Notes under the pieces: generated by a model
Seen by the model: the letters and a program-made list of their open reading frames with translations, nothing else
Told to the model about the DNA's origin: nothing
Databases searched by the model: none
Assembly: GCA_017301975.1 (NCBI GenBank)
Contig: JAFLEI010000027.1
Location: 41,142-105,141, forward strand
Direction: 5' to 3'
DNA from: Verrucomicrobiota bacterium
Lineage (GTDB): Bacteria; Verrucomicrobiota; Verrucomicrobiia; Verrucomicrobiales; Verrucomicrobiaceae
DNA: 64,000 nt
Position numbers and translations under genes: made by a program
Shown: piece after piece, positions 25,587-33,971 of the stretch
Numbering within the stretch: the stretch's first letter is position 1
Layout of the letters: the number at the start of each line of letters is the position of its first letter

Positions 25587-26918
25587 ATGACCCACCCCAT
25601 GCTGAAAAGCACCGGGAGCGGAGCCTTGCGGAGCTTTTCCGTGATGGCCGCGCTCGCCCTCGTCACCACCTCCGCTCACGCAGCCGATGGCGCGACCACG
25701 ATCAACAGCGGGGACACCGCCTGGCTGCTGGTCTCGACCGCGCTCGTGCTGTTCATGATGCTGCCCGGGCTCGCCTTGTTTTATGCCGGACTCGTGCGCT
25801 CCAAAAACGTCCTTTCCATCCTCATGCAGTGCTTTGCACTCACCGCCGTGCTCAGCCTCGTCTGGCTGGTCTGCGGCTACTCGCTCTGCTTTGCCGATGG
25901 CGGCTCCGTGATCGGCGGCTTCAGCAAGGCCTTCCTCAGCGGCGTCACCCCCGGCTCGGTCCGCAGCGACTGCCCCACCATTCCCGAACTGCTGCACTTC
26001 GCCTACCAGATGATGTTTTTCCTCATCACCCCCGGCCTGTTCATCGGTGCCTTCGCCGAGCGCATGAAGTTCAAGGCCATCCTCGCCTTCAGCATCGCCT
26101 GGAGCCTCGTCGTCTATGCCCCCTGCTGCTACGGAGTCTGGCACAAGGCCGGCGCCTTTTTCGGTCTCACCGGCGTGATCGATCTAGCGGGCGGCATCGT
26201 CGTCCACATCACCGCCGGCATGGCCGCATTGGTCGCCTGCATCATGGTCGGGCCGCGCAAAGAGTTTCCCAGCGCGCAGCTCATGCCGCACAATCTGCCG
26301 CTCACCATCGTCGGCGCCGGCATGCTCTGGGTCGGCTGGATCGGTTTCAATGCGGGCAGCCAGCTCGCCGCCAACGGCGCTGCAGCCATGACCCTCATCG
26401 TCACCCATCTCTCCGCCTGCGCCGCCTGCGTGGTGTGGATGCTCATTGAGTGGATTCGCAATGGCAAACCCAGCGCCCTGGGCATCGCCACCGGAGCCAT
26501 CGCCGGTCTCGCCGCCATCACGCCCGCCGCAGGCAAGGTCGGCCCCATCGGAGCCATCTGCATCGGCAGCATCTCCGCCTGGGTCTGCTGGCTCGCCTGC
26601 GCCAAACTGAAACACAAGTTCCGTTACGACGACTCGCTGGACGTCTTCGGCGTCCATGGCGTCGGCGGGTTCCTCGGCACTCTGCTCGTCGCCGTCTTCG
26701 GCTCCACCTCCTTCGCCGGAGGCCTCGGCGACTTCAGCATCGGCCAGCAATTCGTCACGCAGGCCCTCGCATCCCTTTACACCATCCTCCTCTCCGGCAT
26801 CGCCAGCTTCGTCATCCTCAAAGTCATCGATCTCACCATCGGCCTGCGCGTCACCGCGGAAGATGAAAATCAAGGCCTTGACCTCGCCGAGCACGGAGAG
26901 GCTGCTTACAACGACTGA
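25587..26918 (+). CDS. amtB: Ammonium transporter
   Basis: This Amt/Rh-family inner-membrane ammonium channel has 443 residues. A cleavable signal peptide (to about AHA, residue 32) precedes 11 membrane segments, as in E. coli AmtB. The twin pore histidines are His207 in GGIVVHITAGMAALV and His357 in DVFGVHGVGGFLG. The region around GVWHKAGAFF departs from the more usual HWVW/GGWL wording. No glnK gene is adjacent, unlike the common glnK-amtB pairing. A perfect terminator follows. Regulation by nitrogen is likely in the family, but no sigma-54 promoter was identified here. Confidence 0.94.
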   Translation: MTHPMLKSTGSGALRSFSVMAALALVTTSAHAADGATTINSGDTAWLLVSTALVLFMMLPGLALFYAGLVRSKNVLSILMQCFALTAVLSLVWLVCGYSLCFADGGSVIGGFSKAFLSGVTPGSVRSDCPTIPELLHFAYQMMFFLITPGLFIGAFAERMKFKAILAFSIAWSLVVYAPCCYGVWHKAGAFFGLTGVIDLAGGIVVHITAGMAALVACIMVGPRKEFPSAQLMPHNLPLTIVGAGMLWVGWIGFNAGSQLAANGAAAMTLIVTHLSACAACVVWMLIEWIRNGKPSALGIATGAIAGLAAITPAAGKVGPIGAICIGSISAWVCWLACAKLKHKFRYDDSLDVFGVHGVGGFLGTLLVAVFGSTSFAGGLGDFSIGQQFVTQALASLYTILLSGIASFVILKVIDLTIGLRVTAEDENQGLDLAEHGEAAYND

Positions 26919-26937
26919 AGCAGCTTTATCAATGACA

Positions 26938-26979
26938 GATGGCGAAGAGGGTTCGAAGGCTCTCTTCGCCATCATTTTT
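26938..26979 (+). terminator. Rho-independent terminator after amtB
   Basis: GATGGCGAAGAG (26938-26949) and CTCTTCGCCATC (26962-26973) form a perfect 12-bp stem with a 12-nt loop, followed by ATTTTT. It ends the amtB transcript. Confidence 0.88.
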
Positions 26980-26998
26980 GCGAATGCCTGATTGCGAA

Positions 26999-27027
26999 TT
27001 GTCATTCAGGCGCGCATAGGCTTAAAT
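26999..27027 (+). promoter_or_regulatory. Candidate promoter of the Gld-like ABC operon
   Basis: TTGTCA (26999-27004) and TTAAAT (27022-27027) are 17 bp apart, about 45 bp before the ATG of the ABC ATPase gene and just after the amtB terminator. They are reasonable sigma-70 boxes by spacing and position. There is no experimental support. Confidence 0.4.
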
Positions 27028-27072
27028 TTAACTTCTTAACCCCAACCACGCCACTCCCTCTCCCTCCCAGTC

Positions 27073-28038
27073 ATGATTGATGTTCAGGAACTCACCAAGC
27101 AGTATGCCGGACGCACTGCGGTGAACAACATCTCCTTCCATGTGGAACCGGGGGAGATCGTGGGCTTTCTGGGCCCGAACGGGGCTGGAAAATCCACCAC
27201 CATGCGCATCCTCAGCGGCTACATGCCGGCCACCTCCGGGCGGGTGATGGTGGCAGGGTTTGACGTCTTCCATCATTCGATCCAGGTGCGCCAGGCCGTG
27301 GGCTACATGCCGGAAAACGCCCCGCTCTACACCGACATGCGGGTCAAAGAGTACCTGAAATTCCGCGCGGAGCTGAAAGGCCTCTCCGGCACGACCATGC
27401 GCCGCCGCATCGGCGAGGTGATGGAGCTCACCGGCGTCACCGACATGCGCAAGCGCCTCATCGGCAATCTCTCCAAAGGCTACCGCCAGCGCGTGGCCCT
27501 GGCGGATGCGCTGGTGCACAAGCCCAAGCTGCTCATCCTCGACGAGCCCACCAACGGCCTCGACCCCGTGCAGATCCGCCATGTGCGCGATCTGCTGCGC
27601 AACCTGAAGGCCAAGCACACCGTGCTGCTCTCCACGCACATCCTGCATGAAGTCGAGCAGACCTGTGATCGCGTGATCATGATCAATGAGGGGCGCATCC
27701 GCGCCAATGACACGCCTGCCAACCTCACACGCCAGCTCCGCTCCACCACGCTGCTGCATTTGGAAATCGAAGGCCCCGGCAATCTCGCGGAAAAATTCTC
27801 CGCCATCAATGCCGTGCGCAAGGCCACGGAGGAAGATGTGCTCGTTCATCCCTGGCGGCGCTTCACCCTGCGGGTGGAACCCGACCACGACGTGCGCGAT
27901 CAAGTGATGGAGCTCGCCCTGAAGGAAAAATGGCGCATCCGCGAGATCCACCGCCAGCTCCCCACCCTGGAGGATGTCTTTGTCGAACTTTCCATGAACG
28001 CGGGCACCCCCACCGATATTCCCACCCACGTCCTATGA
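27073..28038 (+). CDS. ABC transporter ATP-binding protein, GldA-like
   Basis: This 321-residue ABC ATPase has Walker A GPNGAGKS (residues 34-41), signature LSKGYRQR, Walker B LLILDEPTNGLDP and switch His in STHILHEVEQTC. It ends with a family-specific domain of about 90 residues. It energises the membrane protein encoded by the next gene, whose ATG overlaps its stop (ATGA, 28035-28038). With the GldF-like permease and GldG-like protein it forms the set known as gldAFG in Bacteroidetes gliding strains and as a general ABC-2 exporter elsewhere. The substrate is unknown. Confidence 0.88.
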   Translation: MIDVQELTKQYAGRTAVNNISFHVEPGEIVGFLGPNGAGKSTTMRILSGYMPATSGRVMVAGFDVFHHSIQVRQAVGYMPENAPLYTDMRVKEYLKFRAELKGLSGTTMRRRIGEVMELTGVTDMRKRLIGNLSKGYRQRVALADALVHKPKLLILDEPTNGLDPVQIRHVRDLLRNLKAKHTVLLSTHILHEVEQTCDRVIMINEGRIRANDTPANLTRQLRSTTLLHLEIEGPGNLAEKFSAINAVRKATEEDVLVHPWRRFTLRVEPDHDVRDQVMELALKEKWRIREIHRQLPTLEDVFVELSMNAGTPTDIPTHVL

Positions 28039-28793
28039 GGATTTTCTGGATTCTGCTCAAAAAAGAACTGCACTCCTTCTTCGTCTCGCCCGTGGCCTAC
28101 GTGGTGCTGGCGCTGGTCATGGTGCTCAATGGCTTCGCCTTCCGCGCCGCGCTCTCCGTGCTGGAAAACGCCCCCAGCGAAGGCTCCATCGTGAGCTGGA
28201 CCTTCCACGCCATGTGGTTCTGGCTGTCCTACTTCTTCATCTTCCCGCTGCTGACCATGCGCCTCTTTGCCGAGGAGAAAAAAATGGGCACGCTGGAAAC
28301 CTTGTTCACCGCCCCGGTGCGTGCCTGGCAGGTCGTCGGTTCCAAATACCTGGCCTCGGTCATCGTGTACTGCGTGCTGTGGCTGCCCAGCCTGATCAAT
28401 TTCAAGTTTGCCCACTGGATCAGCGCCGGTCAGGTGGAGCTGCCTTCGGGTGCCATGCGTGGCGCATATCTCATCCTGGTGGTGATGGGCATGTTCAATC
28501 TGGCCGTCGGCTGCTTCGCCTCGTCTCTCACGTCCAATCAGATCGTCGCCGCCATCATCTCCTTCACCGTGAGCCTGATGCACTTCCTGCTGGGCATCTT
28601 CATCATGGTCGTCGGCCGCAAGATTTCCGACACCATCGTGGACGTCGTCAATTACTTCGCCGCCACGGAGCACATCCGCATCTTCACCGCCGGCCTCATC
28701 GACAGCCGGCCCATCATTTACTACCTCAGCATGTCGCTGCTCTTCCTCTCCTTCACCCACCACGTGGTCGAGTTCCGCCGCTGGCGCCCGTGA
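28035..28793 (+). CDS. ABC-2 type permease, GldF-like
   Basis: This 252-residue integral membrane protein begins MRIFWILLKKELHSFFVSPV, the usual ABC-2 'KEL..ff.sP' start. It has about six membrane segments, the LTMRLFAEEKKMGTLETLFTAPV segment characteristic of ABC-2/GldF permeases, and a terminal segment ending HHVVEFRRWRP. It is coupled to the ATPase gene by ATGA and followed after about 19 bp by the GldG-like gene. Confidence 0.88.
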   Translation: MRIFWILLKKELHSFFVSPVAYVVLALVMVLNGFAFRAALSVLENAPSEGSIVSWTFHAMWFWLSYFFIFPLLTMRLFAEEKKMGTLETLFTAPVRAWQVVGSKYLASVIVYCVLWLPSLINFKFAHWISAGQVELPSGAMRGAYLILVVMGMFNLAVGCFASSLTSNQIVAAIISFTVSLMHFLLGIFIMVVGRKISDTIVDVVNYFAATEHIRIFTAGLIDSRPIIYYLSMSLLFLSFTHHVVEFRRWRP

Positions 28794-28812
28794 GCCGTTT
28801 GATCCCACCCCC

Positions 28813-30309
28813 ATGCCGGATTCTGAACAAGACAACCCGCCCGCAGGCGCCGAAACCAAACCGATGCCGAAGCGTTACGGCATCGGCCTGAACGTCGCGC
28901 TACAGGTGATCCTGGCACTGGCGCTGTTTGCCGGCGTCAACCGCCTGAACTACTACCACTACTGGCGCTGGGATCTCAGCCCCAGCCAGGACTACACCCT
29001 CAGCCCGGCCACGCTGAAATACCTCGACAGCCTGACGCGCGATGTGCAGATCAACATCGTCTTTGGGCGTGACTCCAAGGTGTATGGTGAGGTGCAGTCC
29101 CTCCTGGAGGAGTACCACCTGCACGGCAGGCAGCGCATCAAGGTGCGCTCCATTGATCCGGTGCGCGACATTGAACGCGCCGAACAGCTCAAGGCGGACA
29201 CCGGTCTCTCCCTGTCCCAAAACGGCGTGCTGATTCGTTGCGGCCAGAACAAGCGTTTCATCACCGAGGAGGAGCTCGTGGTCAGGGAGAAGGGCACCAG
29301 CACCAACAAGCAGATCATTGAATTTCGCGGGGAGGACGCCATCTCCTCCGCCCTCATCTCCGTCGTCGAAGGCCGTGTGCGGCGCTTCTATTACGTCGTC
29401 GGCAAAGGCAGCCGATCCGCCTTGGGCCAGAGCGATTCCTACAACGCCGTCATCGATCTCGGCAAACAGCAGAACTTCGAGGTCATCCAGGTCAATCTCT
29501 CCGAAATCAGCCGCATCCCGCCGGACACCGACGGCATCCTCATTCTGGGCCCGCGCTACGACCTCTCCGAACGCGAGATCGTCATGCTCAACAATTACTG
29601 GCAGTCCAAGCGCGCCGGCATTTTTATCATGCTGGACCCCGGCGGGGAAACCGCCCGGCTCAACGGCTTTCTCACGGCCAATGGCGTGCGCCCACGCGGC
29701 GACCGCGTGCTGATGGCGGAAAGCACCAGCACCGGCCCCAAGAAAGAATTCACCGTGCTGGGAGAATTCATGAAGGAGGTGCCCTTCATTCACCATCTGA
29801 CATCCTCCGCCATCACACTGGCCGGGCAGACGGAATCGCTGGAAATCCTCGACGAAAACGCCTCGCTCAAGGAACGGTCCATCAGCGCCAAACCGCTGAT
29901 CCTGGCCGCCCCGCGCTACTGGGGTGAAAAGCAGTTCCTCGAAGAGCTGCCCGTCGTCGATGAAGAGGACACCCTGCCCCCCATTTATGTGGCCGCCAGC
30001 ATCGAACGCGGTGCCCTGGGGGATGAAACCCAGCGTGCGGACAGCTCCCGCATGGTGGTGGTTTCCAACGCCACCCTGCTCGACAAGCAGACCATGCTCG
30101 CCGTCAGCCGTGACTTCGCCGCCGCCGGCGTGAACTGGCTCATGAACCGCGAGAGCTTCATCGGCATCCCAGCCAAGTCCAAACACTCCTACCGCATCCA
30201 GCTCACCAGCAAGCAGCATGAACTGATCTTCTGGATCACCTCCATCACCCTTCCAGGCATCGTGCTCGGCTTTGGCTTCATGGTCTGGGCCAGCCGCCGG
30301 GCCGCATGA
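28813..30309 (+). CDS. GldG-like protein of an ABC transport system
   Basis: This 498-residue protein has a charged cytoplasmic start and a first membrane segment (NVALQVILALALFAGVNRLN). A long extracytoplasmic domain follows, starting with the LSPSQDYTLSPATLKYLDSL motif typical of GldG/PF09822-type proteins. A final membrane helix (IFWITSITLPGIVLGFGFMV) precedes a short basic tail. It probably sits with the ATPase/permease pair as an accessory or substrate-binding part. Gliding itself is not implied, since this set is widespread outside gliding bacteria. Next is the DUF4340 gene, 16 bp on. Confidence 0.82.
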   Translation: MPDSEQDNPPAGAETKPMPKRYGIGLNVALQVILALALFAGVNRLNYYHYWRWDLSPSQDYTLSPATLKYLDSLTRDVQINIVFGRDSKVYGEVQSLLEEYHLHGRQRIKVRSIDPVRDIERAEQLKADTGLSLSQNGVLIRCGQNKRFITEEELVVREKGTSTNKQIIEFRGEDAISSALISVVEGRVRRFYYVVGKGSRSALGQSDSYNAVIDLGKQQNFEVIQVNLSEISRIPPDTDGILILGPRYDLSEREIVMLNNYWQSKRAGIFIMLDPGGETARLNGFLTANGVRPRGDRVLMAESTSTGPKKEFTVLGEFMKEVPFIHHLTSSAITLAGQTESLEILDENASLKERSISAKPLILAAPRYWGEKQFLEELPVVDEEDTLPPIYVAASIERGALGDETQRADSSRMVVVSNATLLDKQTMLAVSRDFAAAGVNWLMNRESFIGIPAKSKHSYRIQLTSKQHELIFWITSITLPGIVLGFGFMVWASRRAA

Positions 30310-30325
30310 GCACCGACTTTGACGC

Positions 30326-32161
30326 ATGAGCGCACGCACCACTCTTCTCCTGTTCCTGCTCGTCGCCGCCATGGGCGCGATCATCCTCGGCATCGAGCGT
30401 TACTTCCCCGCCGCCATCGATCTGCGTGAAGTCAGGCGCGGCCCTACTCGCTTCGAAAAGGAAAAGGTCACCCGCATCGAAATCCTCACGGCCGAAAACG
30501 TGCCGCTTACCCTCGCGCGTGACGGCAGCGCCTGGCGGGTCGAGGCCCCCTATGAAGACCTGGCAGATCCACAGAAAGTCGCCGCGCTCATTCTCACCCT
30601 GCATGGCGTCGAATGGATCGAACGCATCCACAAGGAGGAGTTTGATGCGGCCGAATGGCAGAAAACCGGCCTGGACAAGCCTCGCTTCAAAGTGCGCCTC
30701 CTTGCCGGAGATGCACCGCTCTACGAATGCTGGTTCGGCTCTCCCGCAGCCGTCGAAAACAGCCTATACATCGGCATTCCAGACCCCGTCACCCATGAGC
30801 CCGCCTGGTACCTCGCCAAGAGTGAAGCGCCGATGGTCCTGCAGATTCCCGCCGCCTCCTGGCGCGATCCCAAGCTTCTGCGCCTCCCGGCGGAGGTCAT
30901 CACCAGCGTCACCCTGAGCCAGCCCTCCGGTCAGATCGTACTCGCCCGTGAAAACGAGCACGCCCCCTGGCTGCTCGAAAAACCCCTCAAGACGCGGGGC
31001 AGCAAGGAGCGCATCACCGAACTGCTCTCCGCCATTCTCAACATCGAAATCACCGAGGCCAAGGACGTCACCGCCACGGCCAAGGAAGATGCGCAGACCG
31101 CCCATGCCGATGAGATCAAAGTCACCGTGGAGTCCAAGGCACGTGGCAAATCCTACGAGTTCACCGTCAAAAAGCCTGCCGATGAAAAGCAGGCCGTCAC
31201 CACCGCCACCACGGCCTATCGCAAGCCCACCTTCACGGTCGTCGCCAAAAACCTGCTCACCCTCTGGGTCACCCCCAATGCCCTGCGCGACCACCTGCTG
31301 GCGCAAATCGACGGCGAGCGGCTCGACTTCCTCACCATCACCAGCAAGACCCACCCTGAAATCAATCTGCGCAACGAAGGCGGCTCCTGGTACCTGCAGC
31401 GCCATGGCAAATGGGACCCCGCCAACGGCGAGCGCGTCTCCCGCTGCCTCAATGCACTCAACACCTATGAAATCCTGCAGTTTGCCGCAGATTCCGCCGC
31501 AGACCTGACTCCCTTTGGTTTGGACGATCCCTTCCAGACCGTCACCTGGACTCCGCAGCGCGAAAAGCCGGTGAAGCTCATGTTCGGCCACAATGCGGAA
31601 AGCACCCAGTTCTTTGCCAAATACGAAAACGAGCCCTTCATCTACCGCATTGACGCCTCCCTGCTGCCCTCCCTGCCCACGGATGGCATCAAATGGAAAG
31701 GCCTCGGAGCCCTGCGTTTCACCACCTTCGCGCTGCGCCGCATCACCATGGCCCAGGGCGCCTTTGCACCCACCATTCTCGACTACAACCCCGTCACCGC
31801 TGAATGGAAAGCTTCACGCGGTGGTCATGATATCACCGCCGAACTCGACCGCGTTAAAGCCGATCAGCTTGCCGCCGGCCTGGCACGTTTCACGGTGCAG
31901 GACTGGGCCGCAGACCGCAGCGATGCGCTGCAAGCCCTGAAGACCCCCTTCCTCACCATCCAGATCGTCCTCGGCGAACCCGGCCGTCTCGACGGCCCCG
32001 TGCGTGAGATCGAGATCCTCTTCTCCCCCACCCAGCCGAATGCCAGCACGGCCTTCTACTTTGGCCAGATCAAAAACGATCCCGACATTTTCTACATCAC
32101 CAACAACGCCTTGCTGCAGATTGCTGGAATCAACATCTTCAAGCCCAAGCAGGCTAAGTAG
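30326..32161 (+). CDS. DUF4340 domain-containing protein
   Basis: This 611-residue protein has a single amino-terminal membrane anchor (TTLLLFLLVAAMGAIILGIE) and repeated DUF4340-type extracytoplasmic units. Examples are ITAENVPLTL-like strands followed by WRVEAPYEDLADPQKVAALI, and again near residues 195-230 and 340-380. Proteins of this type regularly follow gldG-like genes and are presumed partners of that ABC complex. Molecular function is unknown. It is the last gene of the operon; a short weak hairpin after the stop (about 32173-32207) does not look like a proven terminator. Confidence 0.8.
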   Translation: MSARTTLLLFLLVAAMGAIILGIERYFPAAIDLREVRRGPTRFEKEKVTRIEILTAENVPLTLARDGSAWRVEAPYEDLADPQKVAALILTLHGVEWIERIHKEEFDAAEWQKTGLDKPRFKVRLLAGDAPLYECWFGSPAAVENSLYIGIPDPVTHEPAWYLAKSEAPMVLQIPAASWRDPKLLRLPAEVITSVTLSQPSGQIVLARENEHAPWLLEKPLKTRGSKERITELLSAILNIEITEAKDVTATAKEDAQTAHADEIKVTVESKARGKSYEFTVKKPADEKQAVTTATTAYRKPTFTVVAKNLLTLWVTPNALRDHLLAQIDGERLDFLTITSKTHPEINLRNEGGSWYLQRHGKWDPANGERVSRCLNALNTYEILQFAADSAADLTPFGLDDPFQTVTWTPQREKPVKLMFGHNAESTQFFAKYENEPFIYRIDASLLPSLPTDGIKWKGLGALRFTTFALRRITMAQGAFAPTILDYNPVTAEWKASRGGHDITAELDRVKADQLAAGLARFTVQDWAADRSDALQALKTPFLTIQIVLGEPGRLDGPVREIEILFSPTQPNASTAFYFGQIKNDPDIFYITNNALLQIAGINIFKPKQAK

Positions 32162-32286
32162 GCTCAGCTGAGAAAGCGTCCAGTCCTCCAGGTAAGTGGA
32201 CGAACGCTCAGATGTCCAAAGCAGCATTTCCGAACAGGGCCTCATACCACACGCCATTGAAAACGGGTCTGGCAGGCTTGTGCACG

Positions 32287-32435
32287 GGTAGCGGGGCGCT
32301 CCGGTCGTAGGTTGGATGTGTTTGGCGGCGCAACCGCTTCTTCGCTCCACAGTTCCCTCCGCCAAACCATCCGACCACAAGGGTGCTCGCACGCCCCAAA
32401 GTTTGCGGAACACTGATGGACGGGCGGGCTGTCGC
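32287..32435 (-). repeat. Dispersed intergenic repeat, copy B
   Basis: Read on the minus strand, this aligns with 24963-25108, sharing GTGGCGA, AGCCCGCCCGTCCATCAG, GGTTTGGCGGAGG, CGCCAAACAC and CCTACG. Its central stem is retained although several stem bases differ from copy A. It fills most of the 290-bp gap between the convergent DUF4340 and efflux-pump genes. No gene is supported in that gap. Confidence 0.7.
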
Positions 32436-32451
32436 CACCCCCATCCTGCGA

Positions 32452-33963
32452 TCAATCCTTTTTGAACCAGCCCTTCACCTTCGTGAAGAAGCCTTTCTTT
32501 TCGGCGGTGGAACCCCGTGCTGCCGGATCTGCCGTGGCCACGGGAACCGTGACGGGCAGGCTTTGATCCCAGCCACCACCGAGCGCCTTGATCAGACTGA
32601 CACTGGCGATCAACCGCTGACCCGCGAGCGTGGCGCAGGCACGCTGCGTCAAGAGCAACGAACGGTTGGCCTCGATCACATCCAGATACGGGCTCGTTCC
32701 CGCTTCATAGCGCGCATGCGCGATCTCGGCAGCTTTTTGCGCGCTGTCCCGTGCACGGTGCTGCGCCTCCGCCTGAGTGGTCAAATTTCGCAGCGCGGCG
32801 AGCGCGTTTTCGACATCGCCAAAAGACGCGAGAACAGCCTGCCGGTAATTCGCCAGCGCCTCATCATGTGCAGCGCGGCTCCGCTCTGCGGCCGCCCGGT
32901 TTTTGCCACCGGCCAGCAACGGCACGCTGATGCTGGGCCCCACGTTCCAGTTGAGGCTGCTGAGCTCGAAAAGCTTGGCCGAATCCCCGCTGAGGTAGCC
33001 ACCGTGCCCGATCAGCTTGATGCTGGGAAAGAAGTTCCCTTTCACAACGCCGATCTGCGCCGTGGCCGAGGCCAGCGTGCGTTCGGCGGCGGCCACATCC
33101 GGGCGGCGCTCCAGCAGATCCGTAGGCACTCCCACAGGAATGCCCGGAGGCGTGGGCAGCAGGCTGGCATTGCCCCCGAGCTTGAAGGCGCTGGGATTGG
33201 TGCCGATGAGCAACGCGATGCCGTTTTCAAGCTGGTCGCGCTGGTTCTGCAGCGCGCTCACCTCCGCCTCCGCGCTGGCCACTTCCGTCTCCGCCTGCGC
33301 CTGCTCCAGTTCGCTGCCCGCACCGGCTTTGACCCGCGCATGGGCGATGTCCAGCGCCTGCCTGCGCCAGCCGACAGCGGCACGCACCGTCTGCAGTTCG
33401 CCATCGAGAGCCCGAATGCGGAAGTAATTCGTGGCGACATCGGCATGCATGCCGAGAAGCACGTTCTGCATCATGCTGGCGGCTGCGGAGGCATCCGCAC
33501 GCGCGCTCTCCACCTGCCGGCGGATCTTGCCCCACAGATCAAGCTCCCAGGAGAAGTCGAGCGGCACATTGTAGCTCGGTCCCACGTAGTGCAGGCCGCC
33601 CAGCGGAAACGCGCTCGGCATGTTTGGCGAAGTGCGTTGCGTGGTGATGGCCGCATTGATGTCCGCAGTCGGGAAGAAGGCGGAACGGGCGATGCCGGTG
33701 CCGGCACGCGCCTGGTCAAAGCGTGCGACCGCCGCCTTCAGCGTCTGGTTGTGCGCCGTGGCGCGCGCCATGAGCTCGTTCAGCCGGGCATCGCCGAACA
33801 CACGCCACCAGTCGCCCTTGGGCAGCGAGTCCAGCGGGCGTGTTTCACGCCAGCGGATGGCAGATTTGTAGTTCGGCGGCGTCACCGTGTCAGGACGCTC
33901 ATAATTCGGCCCGACTTGGGCGAGAGCAGGTGTCACGAGAAGGAGGATAAGCAGGGAGCGCAT
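32452..33963 (-). CDS. Outer-membrane efflux channel (NodT/TolC family)
   Basis: This 503-residue protein has signal peptide MRSLLILLLVTPALAQ and then VGPNYERPDTVTPPNYKSA, the usual start of RND outer-membrane factors. Two repeated helical halves follow, for example ARVKAGAGSELEQAQAETEV and AHARYEAGTSPYLDVIEANR. Most NodT proteins are lipoproteins, but no lipobox Cys is seen here. The tail is rich in Lys/Phe. It should form the trimeric exit duct for the pump encoded just upstream. ATG 33963 was preferred; a TTG at 33975 would overlap the pump stop. Confidence 0.9.
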   Translation of the reverse strand: MRSLLILLLVTPALAQVGPNYERPDTVTPPNYKSAIRWRETRPLDSLPKGDWWRVFGDARLNELMARATAHNQTLKAAVARFDQARAGTGIARSAFFPTADINAAITTQRTSPNMPSAFPLGGLHYVGPSYNVPLDFSWELDLWGKIRRQVESARADASAAASMMQNVLLGMHADVATNYFRIRALDGELQTVRAAVGWRRQALDIAHARVKAGAGSELEQAQAETEVASAEAEVSALQNQRDQLENGIALLIGTNPSAFKLGGNASLLPTPPGIPVGVPTDLLERRPDVAAAERTLASATAQIGVVKGNFFPSIKLIGHGGYLSGDSAKLFELSSLNWNVGPSISVPLLAGGKNRAAAERSRAAHDEALANYRQAVLASFGDVENALAALRNLTTQAEAQHRARDSAQKAAEIAHARYEAGTSPYLDVIEANRSLLLTQRACATLAGQRLIASVSLIKALGGGWDQSLPVTVPVATADPAARGSTAEKKGFFTKVKGWFKKD

Positions 33964-33971
33964 AACAGGGA

